Origin: Isochrysis galbana
Taxonomy: Eukaryota > Haptophyta > Isochrysidales > Isochrysidaceae
Length of the DNA stretch: 64,000 nt
Direction of reading: 5' to 3'
Assembly (NCBI GenBank): GCA_018136815.1
Contig: CM030933.1
Coordinates: forward strand, 7,541,137 to 7,605,136
The stretch's first letter is position 1. Each line of letters opens with the position of its first letter. The notes under the pieces were generated by a model. That model searched no databases. It was given only the letters and a program-made list of their open reading frames with translations, and was not told the origin of the DNA. This document shows positions 43,148-51,952 of the stretch, one piece after another. The position numbers and the translations under genes were made by a program.

Positions 43148-43950
43148 TTAGGCGAGCCTCTCGGCAAGGCCGATCGCTTTCGCCACAAGGCCGAGGTTGT
43201 CGCTCATCCTTAGTTTTCCCTTGTCGTCTTCTGTAAATATAGGAGTGCTGAGCTCCGCTGGCTTTTTAATCTTGGGTTTTCTACCCTGGGCCGCCGTGCG
43301 GGTGCGCATTGGACGATAAGTGTTCGACGGGGTAAGGCCCCTCACCAGGGTAGTGAATCTTATTAACGTGGATTCTAAGGCTGGGATGTAGTGGTATTCG
43401 TATGATTCAAATTCTATTCTGTAGAAGTCTCTTATTATGTACCTCCAGGCTATTATGTAGAGGGTTTTCAAGCTGTCAGGGGTGGTCGCGTTTAGGTATG
43501 CGAACAATCTGTCTTTAGTTTTCTGTCTGCGGGACCTATTCTGTTTCGGGGTGTAGTTGGCGATCGCGTCTATGGTGTCGAAGATTTTCCTTGTCGCCGG
43601 GCACCACGCTAGGTGGCATGAGTCCTCTTGATATCGATTGCACATCCTGCATGTGTTCGTTGTGCTTGTCGAGAATCTGTTTTTGGTACCTAGTCTCCTG
43701 TGGGTGATGTGTTTGAAGTGCGGGTGTTTGTCCGTGTGTTTTAATAACGGCAGGGTGTACAGCCTGGCTATGTGTTTCCAGTCCTCTTTTGAGATGTCTA
43801 GGCGTTTTTCCCATGCTGTTCTGGACTTTTGCGGGTCGTTGCGTCGTGTGGCCTTGCTTGAGCGCGGTTTTCGTGATGTCGGAAACCGTGATCGCATCAA
43901 GTGCAATTCTTCCTTTTTGTATGGCGTACTCGTCGGCTAGTGGATATTCC
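43148..43950 (-). pseudogene. LINE ORF2 C-terminal part
   Basis: Two overlapping minus-strand frames join by a frameshift: MEYPLADEYAIQKGRIALDA in one, KRLDISKEDWKHIARLYTLP in the other. A zinc knuckle C-x2-C-x8-H-x3-C (CRMCNRYQEDSCHLAWC) follows, then LFAYLNATTPDSLKTLYIIA. The end, DNLGLVAKAIGLAERLA, is shared with the copies at 49,650 and 55,640. The reverse-transcriptase part is lost by truncation. Confidence 0.85.
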
Positions 43951-44138
43951 AAGTGCTTGGGCCCTTTATATCCATTCTCCCATCGGGCCGGGGGGTGCCC
44001 GTGTCACTACTAGATCGCAGGCTTGTGAGACCTTGTGACCTGAGTGCTGACCCCGAAGCGCGCCAACGCGAGCTCATTGCTGCAGTGCAGGCAGCTGGGT
44101 TGTGCAAGCTTGGTCTCCAAAGTCAAAGTCACTTACAA

Positions 44139-44507
44139 CTATCGTCAATAAACAATAAACTGATAGGGTCATGGAGCGCGCGCCGCTCCCCTCCACCGCT
44201 GCCGCCGCCCTCACCGAGATCGACGATCTGCTCATAGACCCCCCGCTGTCGCCGAAGCGACCGCGCCAGGACGACCCGCCCACCCAGGTGCCCAGCTGCC
44301 CAGGTGGGCACACACAGGCGCCACCCCAACACCAACACACCTATTCACCTTCACAACACTGTGAACAACAAGGCAGCAAGGCGAATGCCGACATGCTGAC
44401 AGCCTGGCTGCAGCACAAGCCCCACACCTCCCTCCACAGCCACAGCCACACCCACCACAACCCACTGTTGAGAAGCTCCATTAGGGAAGGCCCCCGGGTC
44501 TGGACCC
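44139..44507 (+). mobile_element. Retroelement 5' fragment, MERAPLPS-type
   Basis: CTATC...GATAG can pair (44139-44143 with 44162-44166) just before an ATG starting MERAPLPSTAAAALTEIDDL and then SPKRPRQDDPPTQV. The copy at 48,695 encodes the related TPSTAAAALAALDEALMDTP and SPKRPRQDDPPNQV. Both reach a shared CCATTAGGGAAGGCCCCCGGG segment. Here the sequence is interrupted at 44,508 by the next element, while at 49,018 it continues. Confidence 0.6.
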
Positions 44508-44509
44508 TA

Positions 44510-45504
44510 TCTCTTAAGAGGCGAAGCACCTTCGGAGGTGCTGCACGCCGTCGCCGCGCCGCGCCGTCCCCTCCCATGCCTCTCAGACCACCTCGTTGGC
44601 GGCTGTAGCGGCATGGGAGGGCGTCTCCATACCCCTCACCCATCATATCTTGGCCCTAGCCCCCAGCTCGACGCGCAGCGCGAGCTAGGTCACCTTTTGT
44701 GTCACCTGGGCGGCGCTGCATGCGCGCGCCGCGAAAGGTGCTTCACCTTTCACGAGCAGATGGGCGAACATCTAGGCGGTGGGAAGGGGGACTGACAAGC
44801 CTGGTTGCCTTTGTTTGTGGTTCGGCACGTTCCGATCGCCACAGTGGCGGGCGAGTGGCTGCTGGTGTTGGCGGCTAGCTGCTGCAGCGGCAATGGCGCA
44901 GCGCACGAGCACGAGCCAGCAATTTTACGGCAGGCTGTCTGTGTCTGCGCGCCCGATCAGGGAGTGTTATGGCTAGACACATATGGACTGCCTGCGCGCT
45001 GGCCACGGCGACGCGCAGGCAGTCCACTGCAATGCGCGCACGTGCAGTCTGAATGCTTGTGTGTGTTGTGTGCTCGTCTCCGCTCGCTTGTATGTGGTCT
45101 GTCTCAAAGGGGAACGCTTTGCCCATCAAATATTCTGGTCCAAAGCGTTTGTGAGCAGTTCATCTTGTGTATGATTTGTAAGGCTTAGATTACTCAGCAT
45201 CAATAAATGCCTCCGACACGTATAATCTTGATGAGAGTTGTGAACTCTGACTCGATCTCCTGCAGCATGCGTTGTGAACGACGTGCGACGCCGGCTCGTC
45301 GGCAGCATCGCCACCGATCAGGTCATGGGAGCAAATTTCGGGCGATGCGACTCCATCTTATGCATAAGACTAGTCCTCCATATTGATGGCAAGGCTCCAG
45401 CTCAATTTTAATGTCCTCTAGGCTCCAAGGAGCCGCCAATATGCTAGGAATACAAAAGGGTCTCGAAGCACCTTTGCAGGTGCTTCCAGCCGCCTCTTAA
45501 GAGA
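44510..45504. mobile_element. TA-targeting inverted-repeat element with tetraloop hairpins
   Basis: Terminal repeats TCTCTTAAGAGGCG and its complement, flanked by TA (44508-44509, 45505-45506). The related sequence at about 49,012-49,022 shows the empty site GGACCCTACAAC. Just inside each end is a stem: AGCACCT-TCGG-AGGTGCT (about 44,524) and AAGCACCT-GCAA-AGGTGCTT (about 45,467). A further hairpin GAAAGGTG-CTT-CACCTTTC is at about 44,732. No transposase frame was found, so it is non-autonomous. Confidence 0.65.
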
Positions 45505-45755
45505 TACTGCCGCGGTACCGCCCTCGGGCGCCATCAAAAACCCAGCCCCCTTGAGGGCTGGACCCCAATTCACAGTGCAACCTGCATTGACCAGTGTTGG
45601 ACCCGGAACATGGGAGCTGACGACGGCGCAAGCCAGTCAACCGGGGACAGCCACCCGCGACGCGAAGGGGCACGGCGAGAGCCGCCCCGCGAGCACGCAA
45701 GGGACGGGCCTGAACCCCACCCCAGAGCGCCCACAGAAACCACACGGCCCTTGCC

Positions 45756-48107
45756 TTGTATGTAACGAACCGGCGAATGGCGAGGCCGCCCCACGCGCAT
45801 GCGACGACGTCCCGCGTGGCCTCGCTGCCCGCGCTCGCCAGGGTGCCAGGAAGCAGGACGATCGAAGATAGCATCGGACTGAAGCCAGCCGACTCACGCC
45901 AGACTCTCAACGCCATCTTGTCGCCGCCGAAGAAGCACAGCCATGTGCGCCTATCGCCGACGTCTCGGCCACCCGACCTGACGGCTTGCTTCCGATCACC
46001 AATCGTCAACCTCGAGGTTGAGTTCGCAACTGCGCTGGACGGGGAGACGATTCTAGGTCTATCTCACGCGCACGGCTCGCCCGAACGCTCGAATGCATGC
46101 TTCCAAACATTGCGCAAACTCACAGAGATGGTGGCCCCAACGTTTCGTCCGCTTCTCATTCGTTTGCACGATGAGCTCCTTCACTCAGTGTACGATTGCC
46201 ACGCATGTGAACGTCCTGCGCATTCGACTTTGGTGATACAACTCAAAGCCCAGCTCACGGAAGTCTCGCGAGCATTGGAGGAGGCACTGGCCGATATGGA
46301 GCGTCTGAAGGCAGAAAATGAGATGATGAAGCTCGAACTCAATGAGCAGGACGAAATGCAAAGTGCTGCGACCAACGCCGCGCAAGCTGACGCAATCCGT
46401 GACCATCAAACAATGGTTTCGCAGGCCGTCGCTACCAACACCTGGCACCAGAAGCATCTCGGCTCAATCTGGCACGAAGTTAGCGACCTGGAGGCTGAGA
46501 TGCTCTTGTATAAGTGTGAGAATGTGACCGTATCATTGGAAAAATACGAGCGCCTCGAGGAGGCTTTTGAGGAGCAACGGGCTCAATTGAATGCCTTGCG
46601 TCGAGACTATCGTGAGCTTGAAGCAAACGCCAGAGAAAGCAGGGAGACCGACGCTGCGCTCGCTGAGCGCGTCCAGAGAAGAGAGGAAGAGGCAGACTAC
46701 TTGCGTGCGCGAGTTGCGGAACTCGAGGGGCAGTGGACACCACGTCCAGCTTGGGAGAACTGCAACGCCGTGGCCGAAAGTGCTGGGCGCGCACGGGACG
46801 GTGATGCTGGCGCGTTACCTGGGCTTAGGCCCGGGCAGTCTTCGAAAATGAATCTGGTAGCGCTCAATTTGGCTTTGCAAAACTTGTGGGCTCGCATAGA
46901 TGAGCTTGAGAGGCTGAGGCCGAATGACATGCCTTTCTTTGTGGGCGTCGGATTGCGTGCAGAAGCGCCGAAATGGCTTCTTCACGAAGGCCGCTTGCGC
47001 AACCTTCGGTTTTCCAGGATAGAAGCCAACGAGGCTATTTGCGCTGCTTGGGACGCTAAGCTCTCAAACCCTGATCCGATATCTCTAGGCGAAGCGCTCG
47101 CCTTAGTTGGGACACAAAAGTGCGCTGCGACGAATGGCGAGATCGATGCGAAGGATTGGTTGTATAGCGCGCTAGACGCTTTCAAACGTCTGTCCACCTT
47201 CGACGCTGAGGTTCGCATGTCCAACAGGATCATTTTTGGGGAGGTTGGAGAGGAAGAATGGCATGCACAGCAGCGCGTGCTTCAGAAGCTGTTAGAAGAA
47301 TTGCGCGCGCGAGACCAACGCGAGAATGGAACTATCACCGGGAGATGCTCATTGGAAGCAGCAAAACAAGCTCTTCTTCATGCCCTGCCCACCCTCTCCT
47401 TTGGATGCATAGCCCGCCTCATCGTTATCTTGCGTGGGGAGGCTCTGCGCCTTACTCAAGCAGACAAACAGAGCCGAGCCGAACTCTCACCTCTCGACGC
47501 GGGGCTGATCGAGCGGGCGATGCTGCTCCCTGAATTAACGGACGATGTCTCTGCTGAGGCAGCCATGGAAGGAGGAGCACAAGTATTTGCCGCCTGGAAA
47601 GACTTCACCTACTTCGACCATCGGCCAATTGTTGTGCCATATGCTTCACTATTGCGCAACGATGTGTTCGTTCGGAGTGAATCGTCAACATTCGCCAAAG
47701 CTCTTTGTGAGCAGCTCTCGGATGAGCCGGATGCCTTCTCATTTGCGGTCCAGTCGCTCTTGCTACACACGGTTGACTCCACCCCTTTGCAACTTGTTTC
47801 CATCGAAAATTGTCGAGCGGCAATCCAGGCCGTCGATCCTCAACGTGCAGTGGAGGCAACCGACAGCCTACTTGTCTCAATCTTCTTACCCTCGAAGCGA
47901 TCTGACCCGAAAGGTCACAACACTGCCCAACCGATCGCGGGGCTTCTAGAGACGATTCGAGGAAGGCGAGTAGCAGTGGCTGAAGTCTCAGATCTCCTCA
48001 CACCGGTCAGCCCTCGCTGGCACGGTCGAGCTCGAAGCATGGCGGAGACCGTCGAGGCGTTCCTGAGATTGAAGCCTCCAAAAAAGACCAAGGCCAAGGG
48101 TTCGTAA
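45756..48107 (+). CDS. TSNAXIP1-like coiled-coil protein
   Basis: 783 residues, one exon. N-terminal region disordered. About residue 117 on resembles the translin-associated factor X-interacting protein 1 domain: RKLTEMVAPTFRPLLIRLHD, then a coiled coil (QLTEVSRALEEALADMERLK, LEEAFEEQRAQLNALRRDY). A later block, FVGVGLRAEAPKWLLHEGRL with RNLRFSR, matches the VP-x-x-LR-EGKVRN-like motif of that family, and DWLYSALDAFKRLS follows. TSNAXIP1 relatives occur in flagellated lineages and mammals express them in sperm, so a flagellar role is inferred. The C-terminus is basic (PPKKTKAKGS). Upstream Met codons are absent; MARPPHAH, 7 residues in, is an alternative start. Confidence 0.7.
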   Translation: MYVTNRRMARPPHAHATTSRVASLPALARVPGSRTIEDSIGLKPADSRQTLNAILSPPKKHSHVRLSPTSRPPDLTACFRSPIVNLEVEFATALDGETILGLSHAHGSPERSNACFQTLRKLTEMVAPTFRPLLIRLHDELLHSVYDCHACERPAHSTLVIQLKAQLTEVSRALEEALADMERLKAENEMMKLELNEQDEMQSAATNAAQADAIRDHQTMVSQAVATNTWHQKHLGSIWHEVSDLEAEMLLYKCENVTVSLEKYERLEEAFEEQRAQLNALRRDYRELEANARESRETDAALAERVQRREEEADYLRARVAELEGQWTPRPAWENCNAVAESAGRARDGDAGALPGLRPGQSSKMNLVALNLALQNLWARIDELERLRPNDMPFFVGVGLRAEAPKWLLHEGRLRNLRFSRIEANEAICAAWDAKLSNPDPISLGEALALVGTQKCAATNGEIDAKDWLYSALDAFKRLSTFDAEVRMSNRIIFGEVGEEEWHAQQRVLQKLLEELRARDQRENGTITGRCSLEAAKQALLHALPTLSFGCIARLIVILRGEALRLTQADKQSRAELSPLDAGLIERAMLLPELTDDVSAEAAMEGGAQVFAAWKDFTYFDHRPIVVPYASLLRNDVFVRSESSTFAKALCEQLSDEPDAFSFAVQSLLLHTVDSTPLQLVSIENCRAAIQAVDPQRAVEATDSLLVSIFLPSKRSDPKGHNTAQPIAGLLETIRGRRVAVAEVSDLLTPVSPRWHGRARSMAETVEAFLRLKPPKKTKAKGS

Positions 48108-48191
48108 GCCATTTCAAACATATTTCACGAAGCTCGAAAAGACCAAGGCTAAGGGTTCGTAAGCCATTTCAAACATATTTCACGAAGCTCG
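48082..48191. repeat. 55-bp tandem duplication across the stop codon
   Basis: Units 48082-48136 and 48137-48191 (AAAAGACCAAGG(C)...TTCACGAAGCTCG) differ at one base. The first contains the last codons and stop of the TSNAXIP1-like gene, so the gene end is repeated after its own stop. Confidence 0.9.
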
Positions 48192-48694
48192 AGCTAGCTG
48201 TGCAGGGCCGAATAGATTGCGAGAGGTAATAGTGCCTGTCGCACTCTGCTTGTATTCCGCTCATGTGTTCCTTACCACATATATCGTTGGCGAGCTAACA
48301 ACGAACAGCTTTTGGCCGCGTTGGAAGATGCTGCGGGGGCTTGTGCGGAGAGGACGCAACCTTCCCCCCCACCGGCAAGGCGGCGGCGCCCCCCTCCCCT
48401 GAATATGAAGACTACCACCGGCCTCTTATTCAGTGGTAACGCTCATGGCGGCGTCATGATTTGGATTTGGATCATCCATCTCTCCCCGCTCCCAGCGGGG
48501 GGCGAAGTCTTTTCTCTTATTTTCATTTTTCCCCCGCGCAAGGACGAGCGCAGCTAGAGCTAGAGCAGTTGAAACTTTTTGCATTCCCCCCCCGCGCGCG
48601 AGGCGGCGCGCCGCAGCATAGCGGCCTTTTGAAAAATAATCTTTTGGAGATGAAGATGCCAGCTACTAGAAGCTAGAAGACTACCCACCGCCAA

Positions 48695-49060
48695 CTATCG
48701 TTAAAACGATAGGGTCATGGGCAGCGCGCGCCGACCGACTCCCTCCACCGCTGCCGCTGCCCTCGCCGCGCTGGACGAAGCCCTTATGGACACCCCCCTG
48801 TCGCCGAAGCGACCGCGCCAAGACGACCCGCCCAACCAGGTGGGCGCAGGAGCCACCGCGCCATGCCCACGCATCACCGCGCGAACAGCGAGACAACAGT
48901 ATGCATGCTAGCAACAGCCAGCATGCAGCACACCCACAACACCACCCACAGCCACTCAGCCACACCAGCCACACCACACCAGCTGGACAATCCATTAGGG
49001 AAGGCCCCCGGGCCTGGACCCTACAACACAACCCTATCGTTGGGCGGGGGGAGAGACGGG
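48695..49060 (+). mobile_element. Retroelement 5' fragment with perfect hairpin
   Basis: CTATCGTT-AA-AACGATAG (48695-48712) is followed 4 bases later by the ATG at 48717, starting MGSARRPTPSTAAAALAALD with SPKRPRQDD next. It is the paralogue of 44,139. The frame ends after about 64 codons. The 48,200-48,690 interval has no supported gene. Confidence 0.6.
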
Positions 49061-49314
49061 CCTGTTGTGGCTTCGTGGCTTCCATGTAATGTGGCGCATC
49101 TATGTGCGCCTCATTGTGAGTGAGTGAGGGCCCAGCCAAATAAATGGCTTTCCCCATGGTTGTGTGGCGTACCGGGCGTCTCGCCTTCCTCGCCCGGGTC
49201 TCTATCCTTGGTCACTCGCGTGTTCGTTTTGTTCTTGTTTGACAGCGTGTTCGATGCCAAGTCTCTTTGCCAGTCTCAGAAGTTTGGGGCTTGATGCTAG
49301 TTCGTCATTGTCAA

Positions 49315-50231
49315 AAAAAAACTTCTTAAATTCCTCGCCGCGCGTGCGACTATGCAAGTCTACTCCGCAGCCGCGCCCGCTCCCCTTATCATCCTCGTTC
49401 ACTTGCCTTGCGGCTCGTCCCCTCGTGCTCTACTTAGGGGCTCAGTGTTTGAGATTTCCGGTGGCAGGCGGCGTGTACCGATCCCCGACGGGCGGCTTCT
49501 CGACCTCCTCATGCGCTATCGGGCAATCGGTTTCCTTGTGATTTCCGCTCCGTTGTTCTGTGTTGGGTCATTGGGTCTTGGGTTTTGGGTGTCGTAGTTA
49601 CCTTGGCGTTGCTGTTCGGACCTGTCGTGTGTGCTTTTGCTGCGGGAGGTTATGCCAGTCTCTCTGCTATTTCAAGCGCTTGCGCCACTAGTGTCAAGTT
49701 CGTGTTCATCGTGAGGGTGCCTCTGTCGTTAGTTCTGAAGATCGGGGCGCTGAGTTCTCGCGCGCTCTTAATTTTCGGCTTTCTGCCTCTGGGGGCTTGG
49801 CTCGTGCGTGCAGATGAGGTTTTATTAGAGGACTCGAGTCCTCGTAGGAAGGTGCCCATGAGGGCCACCCGGCCTCGGGTCGCGCTGCCGTGGCGGCAGC
49901 GCGACCGTCACCAGGGTGGGAGGGGCCTCTGCCATAAGGCATGCCCATGGAGGATGTGTCAGTGTGGTCCTGGTGCTGGTGTGTTGTAGTCTGCAGACTG
50001 TCTCCCCCCATGAGGGGGGCCAGCATGTCTGCCTTGGTGGTTGTGGCCGAGGCCACGGGCCGCGCGGTGCGACCGGAGTCACACTCACCTGGTCGGCCTC
50101 GCTGACGGCGGGCGCGGTCGCTTCGCCTGCGACAGGTCCATGGGGGCTGGCGGGCCGCCCTGTGCGGGGGGCCCGGAGGAGGGGAGAGGCTCGCCGGCGC
50201 GCTCCATCGCGTCTAACTATAAAGTTAGTCG
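49315..50231 (-). mobile_element. Internally deleted LINE, ORF1 start joined to ORF2 end
   Basis: The exact 17-bp direct repeat TAGTTCGTCATTGTCAA lies at 49298-49314 and 50232-50248. On the minus strand: hairpin CTAACT-TTAT-AGTTAG (50228-50213), 5 bases, the ATG at 50207 (MERAGEP, later LSQAKRPRPPS and VTPVAPRGPWPRPQP). The element then jumps near 49,860 straight to the last 65 residues of ORF2 (RGRKPKIK-like RGRKPKIKSARELSAPIF, ending TLVAQALEIAERLA at 49,650). Next come the 3' region with TCCCCTCGTGCTCTACTTAG (plus-strand reading) and AAGAAG plus oligo-T. It lacks reverse transcriptase but has both ends intact. Confidence 0.8.
50213..50228 (-). promoter_or_regulatory. 5' hairpin with compensatory stem change
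   Basis: Compared with CTAAGT/ACTTAG at 3,923, the stem here is CTAACT/AGTTAG: the G-C pair has become C-G while the TTAT loop and the 5-base spacer ACGCG before the ATG are unchanged. Confidence 0.7.
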
Positions 50232-50405
50232 TAGTTCGTCATTGTCAATGTGTTCGAATAGTGGTCGGAAGTCGTTGGTGTCTATGCGTTTTTTTTGGTT
50301 GTCGTCCCACCATGTCGGCTTGGGCTCTTCTAGATGTGCGATGTGTCTGTGCTGTTGCCATAGTGTATAGTGTATAGTGTGCTGCTTTGCATAGTAGGGC
50401 GAATC

Positions 50406-50480
50406 TTTCGATTACCCTTTTTAGGACGAAGTCGCTATTCTTTCGATTACCCTTTTTAGGACGAAGTCGCTATTAAAGTC
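50406..50480. repeat. 37-bp tandem duplication
   Basis: CTTTCGATTACCCTTTTTAG plus GACGAAGTCGCTATT occurs twice in a row. No gene is associated. Confidence 0.85.
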
Positions 50481-50619
50481 GACGTTATCAAGCCGGACCC
50501 CGGAAACCGAAGACAAAGGAACGAAGGGGGGGAGGAATGGAGGCGGGGACAAGGAGATAAAGGTGATGTCGCGGTAGAAAGGTAGTGAAACCTTGACCGT
50601 CGTAATAATAAAACAACTG

Positions 50620-50766
50620 AGCGTTAGTACCACTACTCCCACTAGCCCGGTACTATCACGACACCCCTCAGCGCACTTGCCCGCACGCCTTGAAGTGATG
50701 GCACAGACACATACACCAATGCATCCCTTCAAATCTCCCCCCTCGCAAACCCCCGGCTCCCATTAT
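50620..50766. repeat. Dispersed repeat D, copy 2
   Basis: Second copy of the 3,357-3,506 repeat, same orientation, ending at the same CCCGGCTCCCATTA. The following 50,770-51,140 sequence holds no supported gene. Confidence 0.75.
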
Positions 50767-51149
50767 AACTCCCCACAAGTTACAATGAGGGAAAACCCAT
50801 TGAGGCGGACCGGTCGACGCCGGCCGACTCTCCGGGGAAAAACACCGGGGGGGGGGGGAGGGACCTCTCGTCGTGAAGCAGAACGGCCCTTACAGCTCGC
50901 GCCGCGAGCAGTCCTCGAAGAAATAAATGACTGCGCCCCCCGAATCCTGCCACAGGGACGTCTTGAGCCACTCCCTTCTTCTCGCCCCTCCTGTCGCCAG
51001 CCGCCCCCCTTCGCCCGTTTGCTAACGCAAACGGGGCCCGTTTCTTACCGCACTCCATCGGGGGGGCGCAAATTCCCCCCTCTCCCTCTCTCCATTCTCC
51101 TCCGCCCCTCTCCCTGCGGCGCGTCGCCATGCGGCGCGCCGCGGCCTGC

Positions 51150-51520
51150 TCTCAGAGGGCCTTTGGGGGCTCCCAGAGGGCCAGCAAGGGCAGCTCAGGG
51201 GGCAGTGGAGGCTGGGGCTCAGCCCCTGGCCCCCCCTGCCTCTCCCACGCTTGCCACGCTGGCCATTGGAGCCTCCCAGTGGCCTCTGTATGCCTGGCGA
51301 CCAGGGGAGGGGGGGGAGTCAGCTCGAGGGCAGGCCCATGCTGGGCGTGGGACTGCGAGTCTCGGCCCGCGCCCACTAGGGGTCTGGGCCAGAGTGTTGA
51401 TTGCCCAGCCCCTGCCAAAGGGCAGGGGCTGGGGTTGATTGTACGGGCCCACCCCGGGGGGTGTCCGCGATGGAGAGAGGGGGGCGCGAGGCCCCCATTG
51501 ACTCCCACTTATAAAAGTAG
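51150..51520 (-). mobile_element. Repeat C, copy 2 (5' hairpin type)
   Basis: On the minus strand: hairpin CTACTT-TTAT-AAGTGG (51520-51505), then 6 bases and an ATG in CAATGGGGGCC. The rest matches the reverse complement of 27,313-27,600, including the CAGCCCCTGCC(C)TTTG-like block. No intact reading frame. Nothing further was recognised to 51,950. Confidence 0.55.
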
Positions 51521-51952
51521 GTTGAAACCTTGACCGTCGTAGGTGTTAGCCCGGAATCTTCAGAAATTTTTATCCCCCCTTCTACGATGTACAATTCTAT
51601 AACCGGGGCGGTAAATCTTAGGCACTTGCATTTGTTACCGTGCGTGCGGCTAGCAGGTCCGTCTCCGAACACCAACCAAACCGAGGCTGAGGTGGAAGGA
51701 GAGCACGGCCAAGAGGGTCCCTGCGAAAGCAAGATGGCCTTGCGCCCGACCCCATAAATTCAGAGGAACTCAGACCACCACCCAAGTCTTCTCAGGAGGT
51801 GTACCGAGATGGCAACTTGCATGCCCTTGGAGACAAGTCAAAGATTTAGGGAAGTACTTGAAGAGCAGCTTGGCCTTGAGGAGATTCTCAGTGGCCGTGA
51901 TGGATAGACGTTTCAGCTGCATCTACTCCTCGTGACAGTGCCAACACACCCT

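Larger units (their letters stand above)
41293..43995 (-). mobile_element. 5'-truncated LINE copy with exact 17-bp target duplication
   Basis: TGCCCGTGTCACTACTA flanks the copy at 41276-41292 and 43996-44012. On the minus strand it begins inside ORF2 (43,995), ends ORF2 at 43,148 and runs through a 3' untranslated region to AATATTAAAAGGTTTTTT at 41,293. The 3' region is interrupted by the element at 41,424-42,934. The truncation is 5', as in target-primed reverse transcription. Confidence 0.8.
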
